From NCBI RefSeq assembly GCF_037975245.1, contig NC_092573.1:11101501-11165500 (forward strand): a stretch of 64,000 bases of DNA, read 5' to 3'. Positions 1 through 11,958 of the stretch are shown piece after piece. Source of the DNA: Apostichopus japonicus. Its lineage: Eukaryota > Echinodermata > Holothuroidea > Aspidochirotida > Stichopodidae. Within the stretch, counting starts at the first letter, position 1; the number at the start of each line of letters is the position of its first letter. Under the pieces are notes generated by a model. That model searched no databases and was not told the DNA's origin. It worked only from the letters and a program-made list of their open reading frames with translations. A program made the position numbers and the translations under genes.

Positions 1-303
1 CGTCGTTTCACCAGTATCTTCCAAGTTAATGAGAGCAGATATCTCGGAGTGCCTAGCTGTATTCGAACTGAACATAGATAGCAGGTTTGAAAACCGCTGT
101 CGTTTCATGGTTATGTTTTTGGTAGTTGAAGAGCGATTACTGCTGTTGGCTGGTTGATCATCTTCACTTGACAAGTTTATATCTGTGAGGCTTTGTACTT
201 CCACAATGTAAAAGTTAGGTCGATATACTTTAAGGGCGGTGCGGCCTGACTTTTTGTTGAAACGGAGTTTACAGTGGATGAGAAACCTCGGTATCCAATA
301 ATT
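1..303 (-). CDS. RGS gene, exon 7 (partial, cut by left edge)
   Basis: 101 codons with no stop and still open at the window edge. Acceptor CTTAAAATCCCAG. It starts NYWIPRFLIHCKLRFNKKSG, the end of an RGS domain (the YWLPNF/YWAPRF motif of the family), followed by a Ser/Asn/Thr-rich low-complexity segment. Confidence 0.75.
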
Positions 304-3300
304 CTGGGATTTTAAGAAAGGAAAGAGTAAAAATATATTTGTCGTGAATGAGATGAATAAAAAGTCAGCCGAGTAAAACTATCATACACGCTGATGTCAA
401 TTTTGGCAACTTGAACAAAAGCCATTTTGTAGCGTGTTTAAAAGTACTCATATATATTTAGCTATAGGATGTTTAATCGGACGAGCAGATGTAATGTGCT
501 TAAGGTTTACGTAGTTATTGAAGATGGTATTAAAAATGTAAACAAATATGTATTAAATCGCAGTTCATAATGTAACATTTGAAGATCACCCTTTACATAT
601 CAAAGTACGGTACACTTGAAGAAACTTAATATGTGTATTACAATGTTCGGATTCAGAAAAAAAGTTATGATTTGGGTATTATATTGTTGATGAGGTACTT
701 TAAGAATTGATATTTAATGAGACAGTCATAACAACGCAAAACTGATATAAACGTTATATTTTTCTTTATTAGACATTATTTCCTGTAGCCTACACCCTTA
801 TAAGAGCCTTCTCGGAATTCTTTAAACGTTCAAGTTCTGGGCGATGCGTTCCAGCTATCAAAAGGTCACCAAGCTCTGACTCTCACCTCACTCAAGCAGT
901 TTCAAGCAGTTTTAAGCAGGCAACACTTACTTGCATTTGACGTAAGAGGAAACCTTGGGCAATTAATAGTTTGTCGAGTAATAAACGTTCGCTATCAGAT
1001 GTGTTGGCGCTCTCTTCAACCTCAGCTTTTGATGTCAGATCTCCCGTGCTGTTTTGAGGTAATGCTGTAAAGAAGGAGGGAAGAAAGAAAGGAGCGGTGA
1101 GGTGTGGTTTGTTATCTTTATTGGTAATTTGATATTTATTGGTAATTTGAATGCATAATTGTAAACCTATTGATGACCATCCATCCATTTCGCCCAAGAT
1201 TCCTGTGTTACATAATTTCTTTTGAATAAACAATCGTCTGCATGACTAACACATTAGTAAACGATCGATATATATATATATATCTTTGAGTCTCATTGAC
1301 TTTTTGCTGGTAGCGGATTTATCACAATGGTAGTGGGCAAACACCGAGGTATTTCTTCTTTTAAGCCGTTGCCACCATGTTACGTAGTGTGGGGTAATAA
1401 GTTCAAGACAGTGTCATTCGTTGCTTTTCTTCCTTTATTTTTCAAACTCCACATAGCTCCACATAACTCCACTGCTTCCTTTCACAATTCACTAACATCA
1501 ATTCTCCTTAAACAACCTCTGCTTCCTTGCAACACTATCCTCGCTATCTTCCCACACTCCCTTACGCTTCTCTCCTTTTCTCGTCTCCTAATACCTTGGC
1601 TCCTCACCTCACAAAAGCCACAGTCCAACTGCCCGTAACCCCTCTCCTCATCTCTAGTTCTATCCTTTAATCCTATTAGCAAGTCTTTACGTACAAAGTA
1701 ATCCCAGCTTTGTAATCCTCTTAAGCTATCCCTAGGACATAAGCAGCTTTCCTATCCTTACTTATAGACTTCACAACAGTATGGGATCCTCATTTAGTCG
1801 GCGTTGTGTTGTTCTTTGTGCATTCCATCAATAACAAGGCTAAATCTAGAATATTCATGACTACAAAATATGAGTAAATCAGTAAAACATGTTTGTTATT
1901 TTACATCAAGATCATCACATGAAACAGAGCTATTTATAATGTTAAATAATCATAAATGGATGACACATTGGCTTATCAAAGCCGCAAGCTGACCGAAGTC
2001 AGTCTCCTAGATTCATATTTAGCGTCCATGATTATGAATTGTCCATTGTCAACAACTCTGTAACTGGACGACATACATTAATCTGGGAGTGACTCGTACC
2101 GGGGATCTTGTGATTGGAATTCACCGGCGTTAACCACTGAGCTAACACTCCACATATGTATTTATGTACCTAAATTCTGATCTTTGAACGCTGAGGGCAA
2201 CTCCATGATGTTACCATTAATGATATATTTAGCTTCCATATCCCTGAGTTGACTTGACCAATCTTCATCCTTGACTCCACTCTGCCTCTTTAACCGTTCC
2301 GCATCCATCCAAAATTGCAAAGATCGATGACCAGCGGTCTTAGACATAAAACGACGAAAACGCCTCATTCCAGAAATTCGACCAAGCCATCTGGACATTA
2401 ATTGACGATCGATAATTTTATCCTTCGCACCTAATGAAATGACAGGGTTAGATATATGATGTCTACCCAATGATTTATTGTACGGTCAAATAACAATGGA
2501 AATTTAAAAAAAAAGAGAAATTTTAAGAAAGCTATATGTGATATCACTTTTATTCAAGGAGGCATGGGAAGGAGGGTTGTCCTTGATTTGTTGACGCTGT
2601 CCAGATATATAACGCTAGTCAATGTTATATCTCACTGTTGTGTCTCTGTTATTCCCTGAATATTCCCTTTATTGTTCCACCTTTCTTTTCGTGGCATTTT
2701 TGTTTATCCTTTTACGGATATTTAGGCTACTATCTGGAGCGTACAGCTAAGCATCCTTTTCGATTAGGTTGTGGTATGTAATTCTCTATAATCTAATTAT
2801 ATACATGCAAGTTTCTGGTGATTATAAAAATTCAAACGTTAAAACGACTAGGTCTGTATTTGTCCTACATCAACTTTACATCTCTTTTTAACTTCGCACG
2901 ATACCTCTCCAAACCTCTCCACACCGCACGATACCTCAACGTTACAGAAATATATGAGTTAAAAAAAAAGGTTCTTACTTGTCTTTTGTGGCTCGTACAT
3001 GAACGTAAGCTTTGATTTCTCCAATTGCTTACATAGGACATACTCTAAATAGAGGTCGCTCTTAAAGAAATACACCGCTCTGTGCGTTCTGACCCATCTC
3101 ATTAACTTCACTCTATCCAATCTCTGCAGGAAGATGAATAAAACGTAAATTATCGTTTATTAAAATTGACCAAACCGAACAGTGTTTGTTTTAGTGTAAA
3201 ATCTGTAAAATTCAGCCATTAACCAGCTACACCCTCTGTTATTGAAAGATTTGTCACCAGTTTTGCACGGTTTGAATTTAGAAAGATGCAGCGATAACAT

Positions 3301-6300
3301 TATGTATTGCACCTACATGGCCCTATGTAGATTTGTGTGTTTATTCAGCTCATGTTAGCATAAGCTACAGCACCGCAGATATGACTTGAGGGGTCGAAAG
3401 ATGTCAACTTAGATTGCTTAATATATATTCCGGTATACCGGGACATGCAGCAATATACACATGACTTCACAAGTGAGATGTATCCTTCTCACAAATATAA
3501 CCGAAACATCAAATTCGTCTTCCTTAAAATGATTTTTAATTAAGTAAATTAGACACGATGCCGCACTAGACCACTTTGCACCTCCCACTTATCCATACAG
3601 ACGAGGCATACAGTCTTAGTTTTATTTCATATTTTTTGGCTTCTACTATTGAAAAATCCGAATTCCATCTCCTATGTTTGAACGTACACGCATGTGTCAT
3701 TATTGTGTAGCAACGGAACTCAATAAATTTGCTTAACTTGATGTGTGCATTGATGTGTATATTGATAAGAATATGCTATAGGATGTAATCGAAGACAGTC
3801 CATAAATCTTAATCCTTAAACCTCCCCCTCCAGCTGTGATTGGCGAAGTTGTTAAACTACACGTTTTGCCGGTATTGATCGTCCCCCCTGTATAGAGTTA
3901 ACGAGCACGGAGCGCTGTTTCACAGTGGTAGTTTTAATCTTATTCTTAATAATAATAATAGTAATAATAATAATTCGGCTTTTATATAGCGCAAAAACAT
4001 CGAAGACATCTAAATTTCCTAGATGCACACTGATATTGAGATGTAACATATTGATATCATTTATGATCCATATATGCATGATAGTAGATCATATCATATT
4101 GATTCTAATATCGGCATGCTGATGTTTAAGTCGTTTACAAGCTGAAATTATTCCTGGTCTATATAGGCTTTACTGATATTTATTACCTGACAGTGTGCAA
4201 CAGACGGCGTTCAGGTTTTCAGCTGAATAGCTCTTTGCTATTTTCTTAATAGTTATATATTTTAACTCAAGTTTCGAAGAGGAAAATAATATTTTTATTT
4301 TCCATTTCTATAGGTACATAGTTTATACAATATCCCAGTTCAGAGAACCTTGACAGCTAAGCAAATATTCAAAATGTATTAGGTTTCAAGGATAAATCAA
4401 CAAGAATATTAAAAATGGCAAAAATATACAGCTTTGAAGAATATTCGCCATTATACCATCATAAGTAACGTACTATGATATAGGCCAGGTAAGAATCGAG
4501 AGTTAAAGTAGCCAAAACTTCTACCAACCACACTTGAGTAAGGGGCAAGAAAGTTGAGATTGGGTTTCCAACTAACATTGTAGCATATTATTCATTTTCC
4601 ATATCAGCATCGCATTGCCTACGACCGGAATATCCCTTTTAACTAAGTCTGTATAATACCATTTTCGTTTAACTATTGAATTAATTTTCAATTAATCAAA
4701 ATTAAATCAAATCCATTGAAACGAAAGCCACTCGTTTATATTTTCGATTTGCTGTCACGTTGTGACAGTTAATGGAGATCGGAGCCGAATTCATTTGAAA
4801 ATTCATCTTTCTCCTAACTGCGTCGCTCAAAACCGTCATAAATGACTAACTAACGGGTGTTTTTTTCTTCCTGAAAACTTTAAGACATATTTTATGTGTC
4901 GGAGTACCGAAAGAACATTTAAGGAAAACTGATAAAAGAATGCAATCGAAGGTTAGCGGTTGCACAAAGTCAGTCAAATGGACGAAACATTATAAAAAAT
5001 AATAATAATATTTTACCGTATTAAACCGAGTACTTTATGAACAATTCTCATCAGCTTTTAACTTGAAGCATACAAGAAAGGTATCTTCCATCTAAGGGTA
5101 AAAGTCACTTTCCACCTACACTTCTCGTATACACAGACCCTGGGATGCTCACCTCAGTCCTAGTCATCCCCACCCACCCCCCCCCCCCCAATCCTCACCC
5201 CCACTCACTCAGAGCGATGCTATAACTGTCAACTGATCATTACATTGTAAGACAGCTTAGTACTTACATAACGCGTTCTCTGTAAGGGTGGATCCAATTC
5301 GAGATGTTGTGAGGCGAACCTGTACAACAATCGCTGGGGAAACACCTTTGATGTAAAAAACACAAACATATGTTATATGCCACCGCCGAACATTTGACAC
5401 CTGCAGTTATGTCGTGTAGGATATAATTATGACGGCGCCAAAACCGAAAGATCAGTTAATGAGAAGCATGCACTCACAAAAGAACAACAAGGAAAAGAAG
5501 AAAAAATGCTCAATGAAAACTTAAATATTTATAACACCCGCAGAACAATTTCACGCTACAGTTTGTCACGTGGGATATAATGATGGCGCCAATATAGCTG
5601 TAGATTAGTTAATACGAAACACGCACAAAAAAAAAGTAAAAAAAGAATGGGGAATAAATGAATGAATGAATGAATGAATGAATGAATATATTGAGACCGA
5701 ACTGACAATAAAATATGTTGAAATTTCGAAAAATTCGGATGCTCTCAATTCACACTTTCTTCTCGCTTTCATCAAGTAGGCCTAAAGGAAACGCCACCCT
5801 TCAATCGCGGGGGACTATAGTGACAGTACATCCGCTTTGAGATGAGGGACACCATTTGGTTGCCATCCGATGAGAAATACCATTTGTCAGCGTTTGCGCC
5901 CCGATTTCTTCTTCTATACCTATTCTATAAAACATTGTCATTGAGTTGATGCGCTACATTGTGCATGTTTCATTTTCTTTCTAGCATTCTTTATGAGATA
6001 GATATGAAAGTCATAAAACTGTAACGATTTAGTAAAAGTGTATCAAAAACCCTCTTAGACCTTTTTTTTTTTGTTCAATCAAATTCAAGCCTCCTCAAAT
6101 CTCCTTTCCGGCCCGAAGCAAGGAAATATAAATAATTCATAACTCTTCCCTCGACCCAAAACTTTAATATTCAAAAGGAAACATGCTATCGACGAAACTT
6201 TGCACATCTTTCTGTTTATTTGTTTTCATCAAATGCAAAAACTAAAATCGGCTTGAATAATGAATGTTAATGAATGCATATATATCAGCATTAATCACAG

Positions 6301-6850
6301 ATACAAAATAATAATAATAATCAGAAAATGTCAAAGATGCAGAGGTCTTCGACATTTCCTAATAATTCCGGTAGCCCCTGTTCTTAGTATATACATTTTT
6401 TTCTTCTTTGTCTTCTTCTTTTCTGTCATTTTCTTAAAAGAAAACGTACTTTATAAAAAAATAAAATTAAGGTCTTGATGTTCCTATAACTTTGTCTTTA
6501 TTGTTCTATTTAGCCGAAGGGTATAGCATAACAGCAGATTTAGATGCCGCATTATGGTTTCGCTGCATTAGATCATCCTTGTGATTGCGTGTTATAACAT
6601 CAGTAACTTTACTATAGTCACACGCGACACCGGGAGACTATAGTACCACTTCTTATCACGGTAGAACAGAAGCAAGTTTTCCAGAAATTCTGGAGACGTG
6701 AGTGGTTACGTTGTTACAGTTAAAGGGGTGTTCCGGTGTTGTAATATTTGTCCGCATTACTTCTTGAAAACATGTCAGCATCTTGAAATTATTCCACACC
6801 GTTATAGTTGAACATCTGTAAGATGATGATGATGATTGTGATGATGATTG

Positions 6851-6896
<46 letters not shown>

Positions 6897-9800
6897 AATA
6901 TAATGATGATGATGATGATAGTGCTGATGTTGATGGTGGTGATGATGGTGATGATTGGGCTACCTCCCTACAGACTTGTAGTGAGTCCGTAATCGTACTC
7001 TTACTCGTACTAAGTCGTACACATTCTGTTATACTCGTAATACAAGTACCTCCTTGTGGGAAACCAAGATCCTGGCCCCTCCTCCCACCCCGCCCCCTCC
7101 CCTCAGGCGTTTTCAAAAGTGAGCAAGGGACACAAACACAACCATCATCTTTGGCCTATATGACAGAGATCAGATGACAGAGAACATCTCCCCCAAGCAG
7201 CTGAGAAAAACCTTGTTCCGGTTGGGAGATACTCTACTTTAAAAGTCTTTGTCTGAGAGCTGTCATTTTGTATCGTACCATAGTTAGGATCTGTAACCGT
7301 TTACTTTCTCATTGCATCTTCTGTTCATCATAGTTTCAAATGGAATGATACTATTGTTGATTTCAAACCAATACCAAAGATGAGTATTCATGGTTAAAAA
7401 TTCAATATAGATTCAGCTTTTCCCATCAAAACCCATCTCAATTCCTGCAATATAAACTTTATTGTAATAAATAAAGGAAAAACATTAAGGAAAAGAAATA
7501 AAGCCAGCAATTGCGGCTCGAGGGATGTCATAATTTAAACTTGATCAAGTCTGTAGCCTTGCGTATAAAGAGACATTTGCAGCCTGTGGAATCTCCCAAA
7601 GAAAATCAAAATTTTCTTGATCTGCTTAAGGCGGTTGTTCTTGACATTTACCTCTATCGCACAGATCGATATGGAATATAGGGTTTGGTGTCTCCATAAA
7701 TATATGGATTGAACAGACCAGGCAAAATTATTGTCATTCAGAACACCCCCCCCCCCCCCTTGATCAGACTGATACAGCGCGAAATATAGCTTGGAGGAAG
7801 AATTGCTGCCATCGGTCAGTTGATCACTGTCTCACTGGAATCCATCATTTTTGTGAAAATAACGAAAAGAAAACACATTCTCATATGCAGTGGCGTAGGA
7901 AGTTACTTTTGAGTGGGGGGGCTGAAGACTGATGGCCGGCCTGGGGGAGGGGTCTAAGGGGAGGGGGTGTCCCCCTCCCCTTTGGATTTTTTTGCATTTC
8001 CAGATAGCCTCAGATGCAATTTGGTGCAATATAGCACACTTCAACACCCACTCCATTTTGTAAACTTAATTTTGTATTTTCACCAGGCCTATAGATGCAA
8101 TTTGGTGCTCCAAATGAGATTTTTTTTCTCATTTGGAAATGAAAAAGGGGTTTTCTGACTTGCGAAGCGGGGGGGGCGGAATGATACTTCCGCCCCTCCA
8201 CATTTTTCACTGGGGGGGGCTGGCGCCCCCAGCCCCCCCCCCCCCCGGTTCCTACGCCCTTGCTCATATGTCCTACAGAAAACAGACCTGTGGGACCTCT
8301 GTTACTTAATATTTCTCTAGACAAACTCCTCTTATCGTTAATATCTTGCCTGTAACTTCCCACAACTATACAATATAAACATCTCGTGGTTCTGCTCGTA
8401 GTAAAATAAGTAACACCATGGAGTTAGAAGAGACTCCATGGTAACACCAAGATTCCTTTCAATCCATATAAAGCTTTTTTCCTCGATTTACATATCAAAT
8501 CTCAAGACTTGAGGGTTTTAAATTTCATTCAAACATGTTTAAGCAACCCACGCGGGATTTTCGGCATATTGGTTATGAACACATCCATGATGCATCATTC
8601 TTACCGTTTTGTATAGGAATTGTTTACTTCTATAGAATATAAATTACTAATTCACTCAAATATGAAGAGCAAAATGTGATCGAATGGATCTACGGACGTC
8701 TAGACACAATTTGATGATGCCTGCTTTCAGTTAGTCAAGCTGGATTACTGTTTTAGACAGTATGCAACATGTCTAAGCGATGGCTTTATGCACAGAATTA
8801 ATTTTGATATGTTATAAATCCTTAAAAAAACATAACTCTATAATACTTCTCAATATTTGAGGAAAATGACACTTGAAACAACCTGAAGTTCATCAATTAA
8901 AGTGAAATGACTACATAATACAGATTGTTAGGTATATTCACACAGAGATTACAGTAACTACTGTCAATCTTTAAGTTTTGTGCCACAGTAAATACTGGAT
9001 CGTGCTGAGAAATCTGATAAATCGGTAGCATACATGTGCTATTGGGTTTACAGTGAGAACTGAGGATATGTGTAATCCCAACAAATGCCAACAACTGGAT
9101 TTTTACTTTGGTCTACAGCAGGCGCGTAGCCAAGGGGGGGGGGGCGAAGGGGGCAGCCGCCCCCCCCCCCTTGAGCATATATTTTTTTTTAATGTTTTTA
9201 TGATATCGCTAGTATTTTCAAAAGAGAAAATGCTAAGATGCAACTTACAGGGCCTGGGAAGTGCCATTTCCAGCGATCTGGGAGGCATTTTCAGCCAAAA
9301 TTTTCTTGTACGCTTCGCGCCAATCATGGTGGCGCTACGCTTAGATAGTTTGCAATGCCAAATCAACAGTTTCGCCCCTCCCTTGGCAAATTCCTGGCTA
9401 CGCCCCTGGTCTACAGAAACGTTAAGATTTACAGTATTAACTGTTTTCTCTGTGTGTTTAAGGCGGTCTGTTATATTCCAATACAACACAAATCTCAGTG
9501 GGAAAACATAACACAGTTATGGCCTCGAATGAAATATGTCATTATACATAAGTAATTTGTCAAGGAAAAGTGATGTTGAATGTCACCAAAGGGTGATTTA
9601 TTGTTTATATTAAGCTAAATATGACACAATTAGGTTGAGTTATTATAATTTATATAACATTGGATTAACGTTAACATAAATGCTTTTACCGAGGAGCCGG
9701 CGTCATCTATGCATTGTTAAATCTCTATGTTAGTTTTCAAATGTAAACTAAAGTAGGCCAATTTTAAATACAAAAAGGTTTCTTTGAGGTAAATTTGATG

Positions 9801-11316
9801 ACGTCAGCCATTCATTTCTTTATTTTATATATTTCCATAAATCGAAACAGAAATATCTTCAACGTATGCAAAAATTCCAAAACAAATGCATTGAAAACGA
9901 GTTATTTGACATGACGTATTCTTTCTCTCTCCACCTCTCTCTCTCTCTCTCTCTTCTGGGGTGGGTGGGCGGGGGGGGGGGGGGTTGTGTGTGAGACTCT
10001 AACGTATATGGGATACATTGAGCTAAATTTATCGGAATCCAGCCTATATCATGGCTCAGCCGACGAAGGTTTAGAAACGTTAACTTCATACGAGGCGTGT
10101 TTTTCAAGTGAAACCTGTATATGCCAATAGTTTTTCTTATAAGAATCGGTACTATAAATGTTATATTATAAAACATCAATTGTGCTTTAGCGTCTGAAGT
10201 TATCGTGCATACTTTTATGTGCATACTTTTTATGTCGGAGTAAAGACAGTGAGTTGTAGTTAATCATATACTTACTGGGAGAGATAGGAAGGCATTGAAG
10301 TAGTCCACGAAGGTCTTGTCACACAAAAGTCTCGCGAATTCAGCCTCGGTCGGAATTTCTCCTGTTTTGATCAAACCAAAATACAAAACAAAGTAAATTT
10401 TACATAACAAAAGGGCACTTTTGAGATACAAAAAGGGAAACCGAAAACGGTAATTTAACATAATTAAAGGAAGAGGATGAGTGGGCGTTGAGGGGGGGGG
10501 GGTGGTAGAGGGTGGGGCTCTTCGCGTTTAAGAAAAGAGTCACCTTTGAGGTTTTTAGTATTGAAGGCACATATCATGTGCGCGTCGGCTGAGCCGCCGC
10601 CAGAACTCTACATTCTTTGAATCTTGCATATCTTTTCTAGACCAAACATGCATCAACTAAAGATAGAATAAAGTAACTTCGTTGAAGTATATTTATTATT
10701 TATGTGTTATTTTTTTCTTGTGTTATATATATTTATCTTTATTCACTGTAACAGTCAACCCTTTTTTCTCCCCGGTCTTCTCCTAGTTTTGACAGCAATC
10801 TCACAGTATCCAAATTCGATTCCTCATTTTGGTCTATATATATTGCGATCAGAATTGGCCAGAGTGTGAATTTTTACCCTCGCAGGAATGTAAAACACGA
10901 AACGCCACTTTGCAAGTAATAAAACGACTATCATATATATATAATATATATCCTTGTCTATAGTGAAATATCATATAAGTCATGTTAAACTCAAGATGAC
11001 ACACATCGGTGAGGGAGTACACTGTTAAATAATTCCGTTCCCTTTGTAATTTATTAGTTTAATTTTCGCACATACACAGTCAAACACTAACGGACACACA
11101 ACTCACAGTAATTCAGGTGTTACCGTGTGATTTCACAAACTCCGCCTTACACTCTTCCTTAATAAAATTGCATTGACAAATATTAACACAGTTGCATGAT
11201 CTTTATGGAAACGTTATTGACAATAAAAATATTTCTCCCTTACATTATACGAGATCATAGCATTAGTTTAAAGGTGTCTTACCCTTTGGAGCGAAATTTC
11301 CGGCATTCCGGTCCAT
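1..11316 (-). CDS. RGS-domain protein, RGSL1/RGS22 family (5' half of gene, seven exons)
   Basis: Gene-level entry; coding exons are listed separately. Reading leftward: 11316-11283, 10361-10276, 5345-5268, 3123-2979, 2430-2170, 1064-931 and 303-1, the last cut by the window edge. All joints are GT-AG and every codon phase matches, giving about 280 residues without a stop. Seen: an N-terminal motif FVDYFNAFLSLP, then VFPQRLLYRF, then a segment with YFFKSDLYLEYVLCKQ, then an RGS-like helical core with HRSLQFWMDAERLKR and, after a variable serine/glutamate-rich linker, NYWIPRFLIHC. From recalled sequences, this order matches the N-terminus and first RGS domain of vertebrate RGSL1 and RGS22, which have LSLP near the N-terminus, a conserved F/Y-rich segment and several RGS domains. 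The known role of such proteins is binding G-alpha subunits; RGS22 is testis-enriched. The remaining RGS repeats should lie left of the window. RGSL1 versus RGS22 orthology cannot be decided here. Confidence 0.75.
304..930. other. RGS gene intron 6
   Basis: AT-rich intron between exons 6 and 7; no coding frame or repeat that I can recognise. Confidence 0.5.
931..1064 (-). CDS. RGS gene, exon 6 (variable linker)
   Basis: 134 nt: 2 bases plus 44 codons, phase 0 at the end. Acceptor in a strong pyrimidine tract (TTCCCTCCTTCTTTACAG); donor GTAAGT. It encodes a Ser/Thr/Glu-rich linker and then a helix LLLDKLLIAQGFLLRQMQ, matching the position where RGS22 has a helix just before its LLYWAPRF motif. 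Confidence 0.75.
1966..2156 (-). mobile_element. tRNA-derived SINE, family 2, copy a
   Basis: On the minus strand the head reads GTTAGCTCAGTGGTTAACG (A box) and then GGTACGAGTCA (degenerate B box). It is followed by a body shared almost base for base with 46617-46798, including the segment ending CAAGCTGACCGAAGTCAGTC read on the plus strand. It lies in RGS intron 5, just 3' of exon 5. Confidence 0.7.
2170..2430 (-). CDS. RGS gene, exon 5 (first RGS-like domain core)
   Basis: 261 nt: 2 leader bases, 86 codons, 1 trailing base. Acceptor TCATTTCATTAG with a CTAAC branch-like site upstream; donor GTACAT. Key residues are MRRFRRFMSK, then HRSLQFWMDAERLKR (the W-M-D/E core helix seen in RGS folds) and a final helix ending FKDQNL. 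The exon is open in the other direction too, but only this frame splices in phase with its neighbours. Confidence 0.8.
2979..3123 (-). CDS. RGS gene, exon 4
   Basis: 145 nt from acceptor TTCCTGCAG to donor GTAAGA, starting at phase 0 and leaving one base. It encodes KLMRWVRTHRAVYFF, KSDLYLEYVLCKQLEK and a short basic tail. It corresponds to the WLEKCRLPFF...YILCQEF segment of RGSL1 and WIKKERLPAFL...EYRLAKL of RGS22 (recalled sequences). Confidence 0.75.
3124..5267. other. RGS gene intron 3
   Basis: No exon found. It contains an AAT/TAA trinucleotide tract (3945-3972) fused to TTTATATAGCGC, a signature resembling a SINE tail, and a poly-C run near 5180. Confidence 0.5.
3945..4030 (+). repeat. 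SINE-like 3' tail with (AAT)n and GCGC motif
   Basis: (AAT)n followed by TTTATATAGCGCAAAAACAT and ATCTAA...AGATGC. The reverse complement of 39690-39775 has the same order: trinucleotide tract, TTATAAAGCGCAAAAAACAT, ATCTCGATGCGC. Confidence 0.45.
5268..5345 (-). CDS. RGS gene, exon 3
   Basis: 78 nt, 26 codons, phase 0 at both ends, beginning VFPQRLLYRF. Acceptor after a T-rich tract (TACATCAAAG); donor GTAAGT. In RGSL1 the residues after FLSLP are VFGQ followed by an F/Y, as here. A second frame is also open, so the choice rests on phase and family similarity. Confidence 0.65.
5655..5688. repeat. (TGAA)n microsatellite
   Basis: About eight uninterrupted tetranucleotide units inside RGS intron 2. 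Confidence 0.9.
6820..6950. repeat. (GAT)n trinucleotide microsatellite
   Basis: Long GAT/ATG tract with a TAATATAA interruption. The minus-strand poly-His frame over it is a by-product, not a gene. Confidence 0.9.
7888..8262 (+). mobile_element. Non-autonomous hAT-like element, subfamily A, copy 1
   Basis: Termini CAGTGGCGTAGGAA and, inverted, CAAGGGCGTAGGAACC. It is flanked by a perfect 8-bp duplication CTCATATG at 7880-7887 and 8263-8270. The 375-bp interior has G/C homopolymer tracts and two tandem-like ATGCAATTTGGTGC segments. No transposase frame. The 8-bp duplication and CA(G/A)GGGCGTAGG ends are typical of hAT elements. It lies in RGS intron 2. An inverted sister copy is at 17357-17722. 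Confidence 0.88.
9119..9408 (+). mobile_element. Non-autonomous hAT-like element, subfamily B, copy 1
   Basis: Starts CAGGCGCGTAGCC and ends GGCTACGCCCCTG, flanked by the 8-bp duplication GTCTACAG (9111-9118 and 9409-9416). 290 bp, non-coding. The core is shared with 53171-53424 and, inverted, with part of 11959-13229. It lies in RGS intron 2. Confidence 0.88.
10276..10361 (-). CDS. RGS gene, exon 2 (VDYFNAFLSLP motif)
   Basis: 86 nt: 2 nt completing a codon, then 28 codons ending FVDYFNAFLSLP at phase 0. Acceptor CAG at 10362-10364; donor GTAAGT directly after. The motif resembles the N-terminal VDYFN/ADFFN...FLSLP block of RGS22 and RGSL1. Confidence 0.8.
11283..11316 (-). CDS. RGS gene, coding exon 1 (start codon)
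   Basis: The start ATG is at 11316-11314 in a strong context (A at -3, G at +4), with an in-frame TGA two codons upstream, so the start is well fixed. It encodes MDRNAGNFAPK plus one base. The donor GTAAGA follows at 11282. The shared base joins the GA of exon 2 to make Gly. The 5' UTR start is not resolved. Confidence 0.7.
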
Positions 11317-11760
11317 ATTTCACCACCAGAGTTAACGAGCGATGGTGGAATTGAAGCCAGGATTGGCAGTGATGAAAAACGTAATGTGTTGATTTTTATG
11401 TTTGGATATTGCAGGAACGAGGGAACACAACTACAGTTTGACAGTTGCATCACAAACACAAGAATGCGCTATGCAACGCGTGCGCGCATTTAGGTGTGAC
11501 GTGTCCGTGTAAAGTGTATGAATGCCATTTCATAGTATTAACATGGAGATATGATCAATGATTGATGTCTCCTATATTTCTTATACACAAATACGTGAAG
11601 CTTGTACACGCACGCGTACCTCTCTGCACACGTGCGACTTTGACAATATGATTTCTTGCAGTACGTTCGTATATCAACTCAATGAGGAAGCCAACTTACG
11701 CGTATACGCGCGAAAATACGTTTAAAATGGCTGTTTCGTGAAACTGCTTTGCCGTGTTAC
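11317..11760 (-). promoter_or_regulatory. Probable 5' UTR and promoter region of the RGS gene
   Basis: Sequence just upstream of the start codon. CpG density rises at 11460-11720 (for example AACGCGTGCGCGCA and CGTATACGCGCG) against an AT-rich background, and TGACGT occurs near 11500. No TATA box could be assigned and the start site is unknown. The promoter call rests on position and composition only. Confidence 0.4.
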
Positions 11761-11958
11761 TAAGATGTTGACCGTCACTAATTTTGTTTCGTAGTACAGA
11801 TAAGGAACTGTAATAGTAGTCGGTCCAGGTTTATGTAGACACCGATGGTTAGGACCACATGCAATGGCCGGATGGTAGTGTATAACACCAAATGCGCTAT
11901 AATTACCCTAGTCCTAAACTTCGTACACATAAAATGTTGATTTTCTTACAGCGGCAAC

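Larger units (their letters stand above)
5346..10275. other. RGS gene intron 2
   Basis: 4.9 kb intron. Apart from the two hAT elements and the microsatellites listed separately, it holds a (CT)n tract near 9930-9953, a G tract near 9968-9984 and a palindromic CRE-like TGACGTCA at 9799-9806. No further exon with family similarity was found. Confidence 0.5.

Noticed and set aside
5740-5930. Candidate extra RGS exon on the minus strand
   Set aside because: Open for ~38 codons but without matching phase or family similarity, and the exon 2 to exon 3 joint is already in phase.
6802-7116. Histidine-rich minus-strand frame
   Set aside because: Produced by the (GAT)n microsatellite.
8010-8363. 117-codon minus frame with poly-Gly
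   Set aside because: Translation of the hAT element at 7888-8262; the same peptide text appears in the copy at 17357.
9799-9806. Perfect CRE palindrome TGACGTCA (also at 15551 and 24335)
   Set aside because: Isolated 8-mers at intronic or intergenic sites; three in 64 kb is only modestly above chance and no promoter is near.
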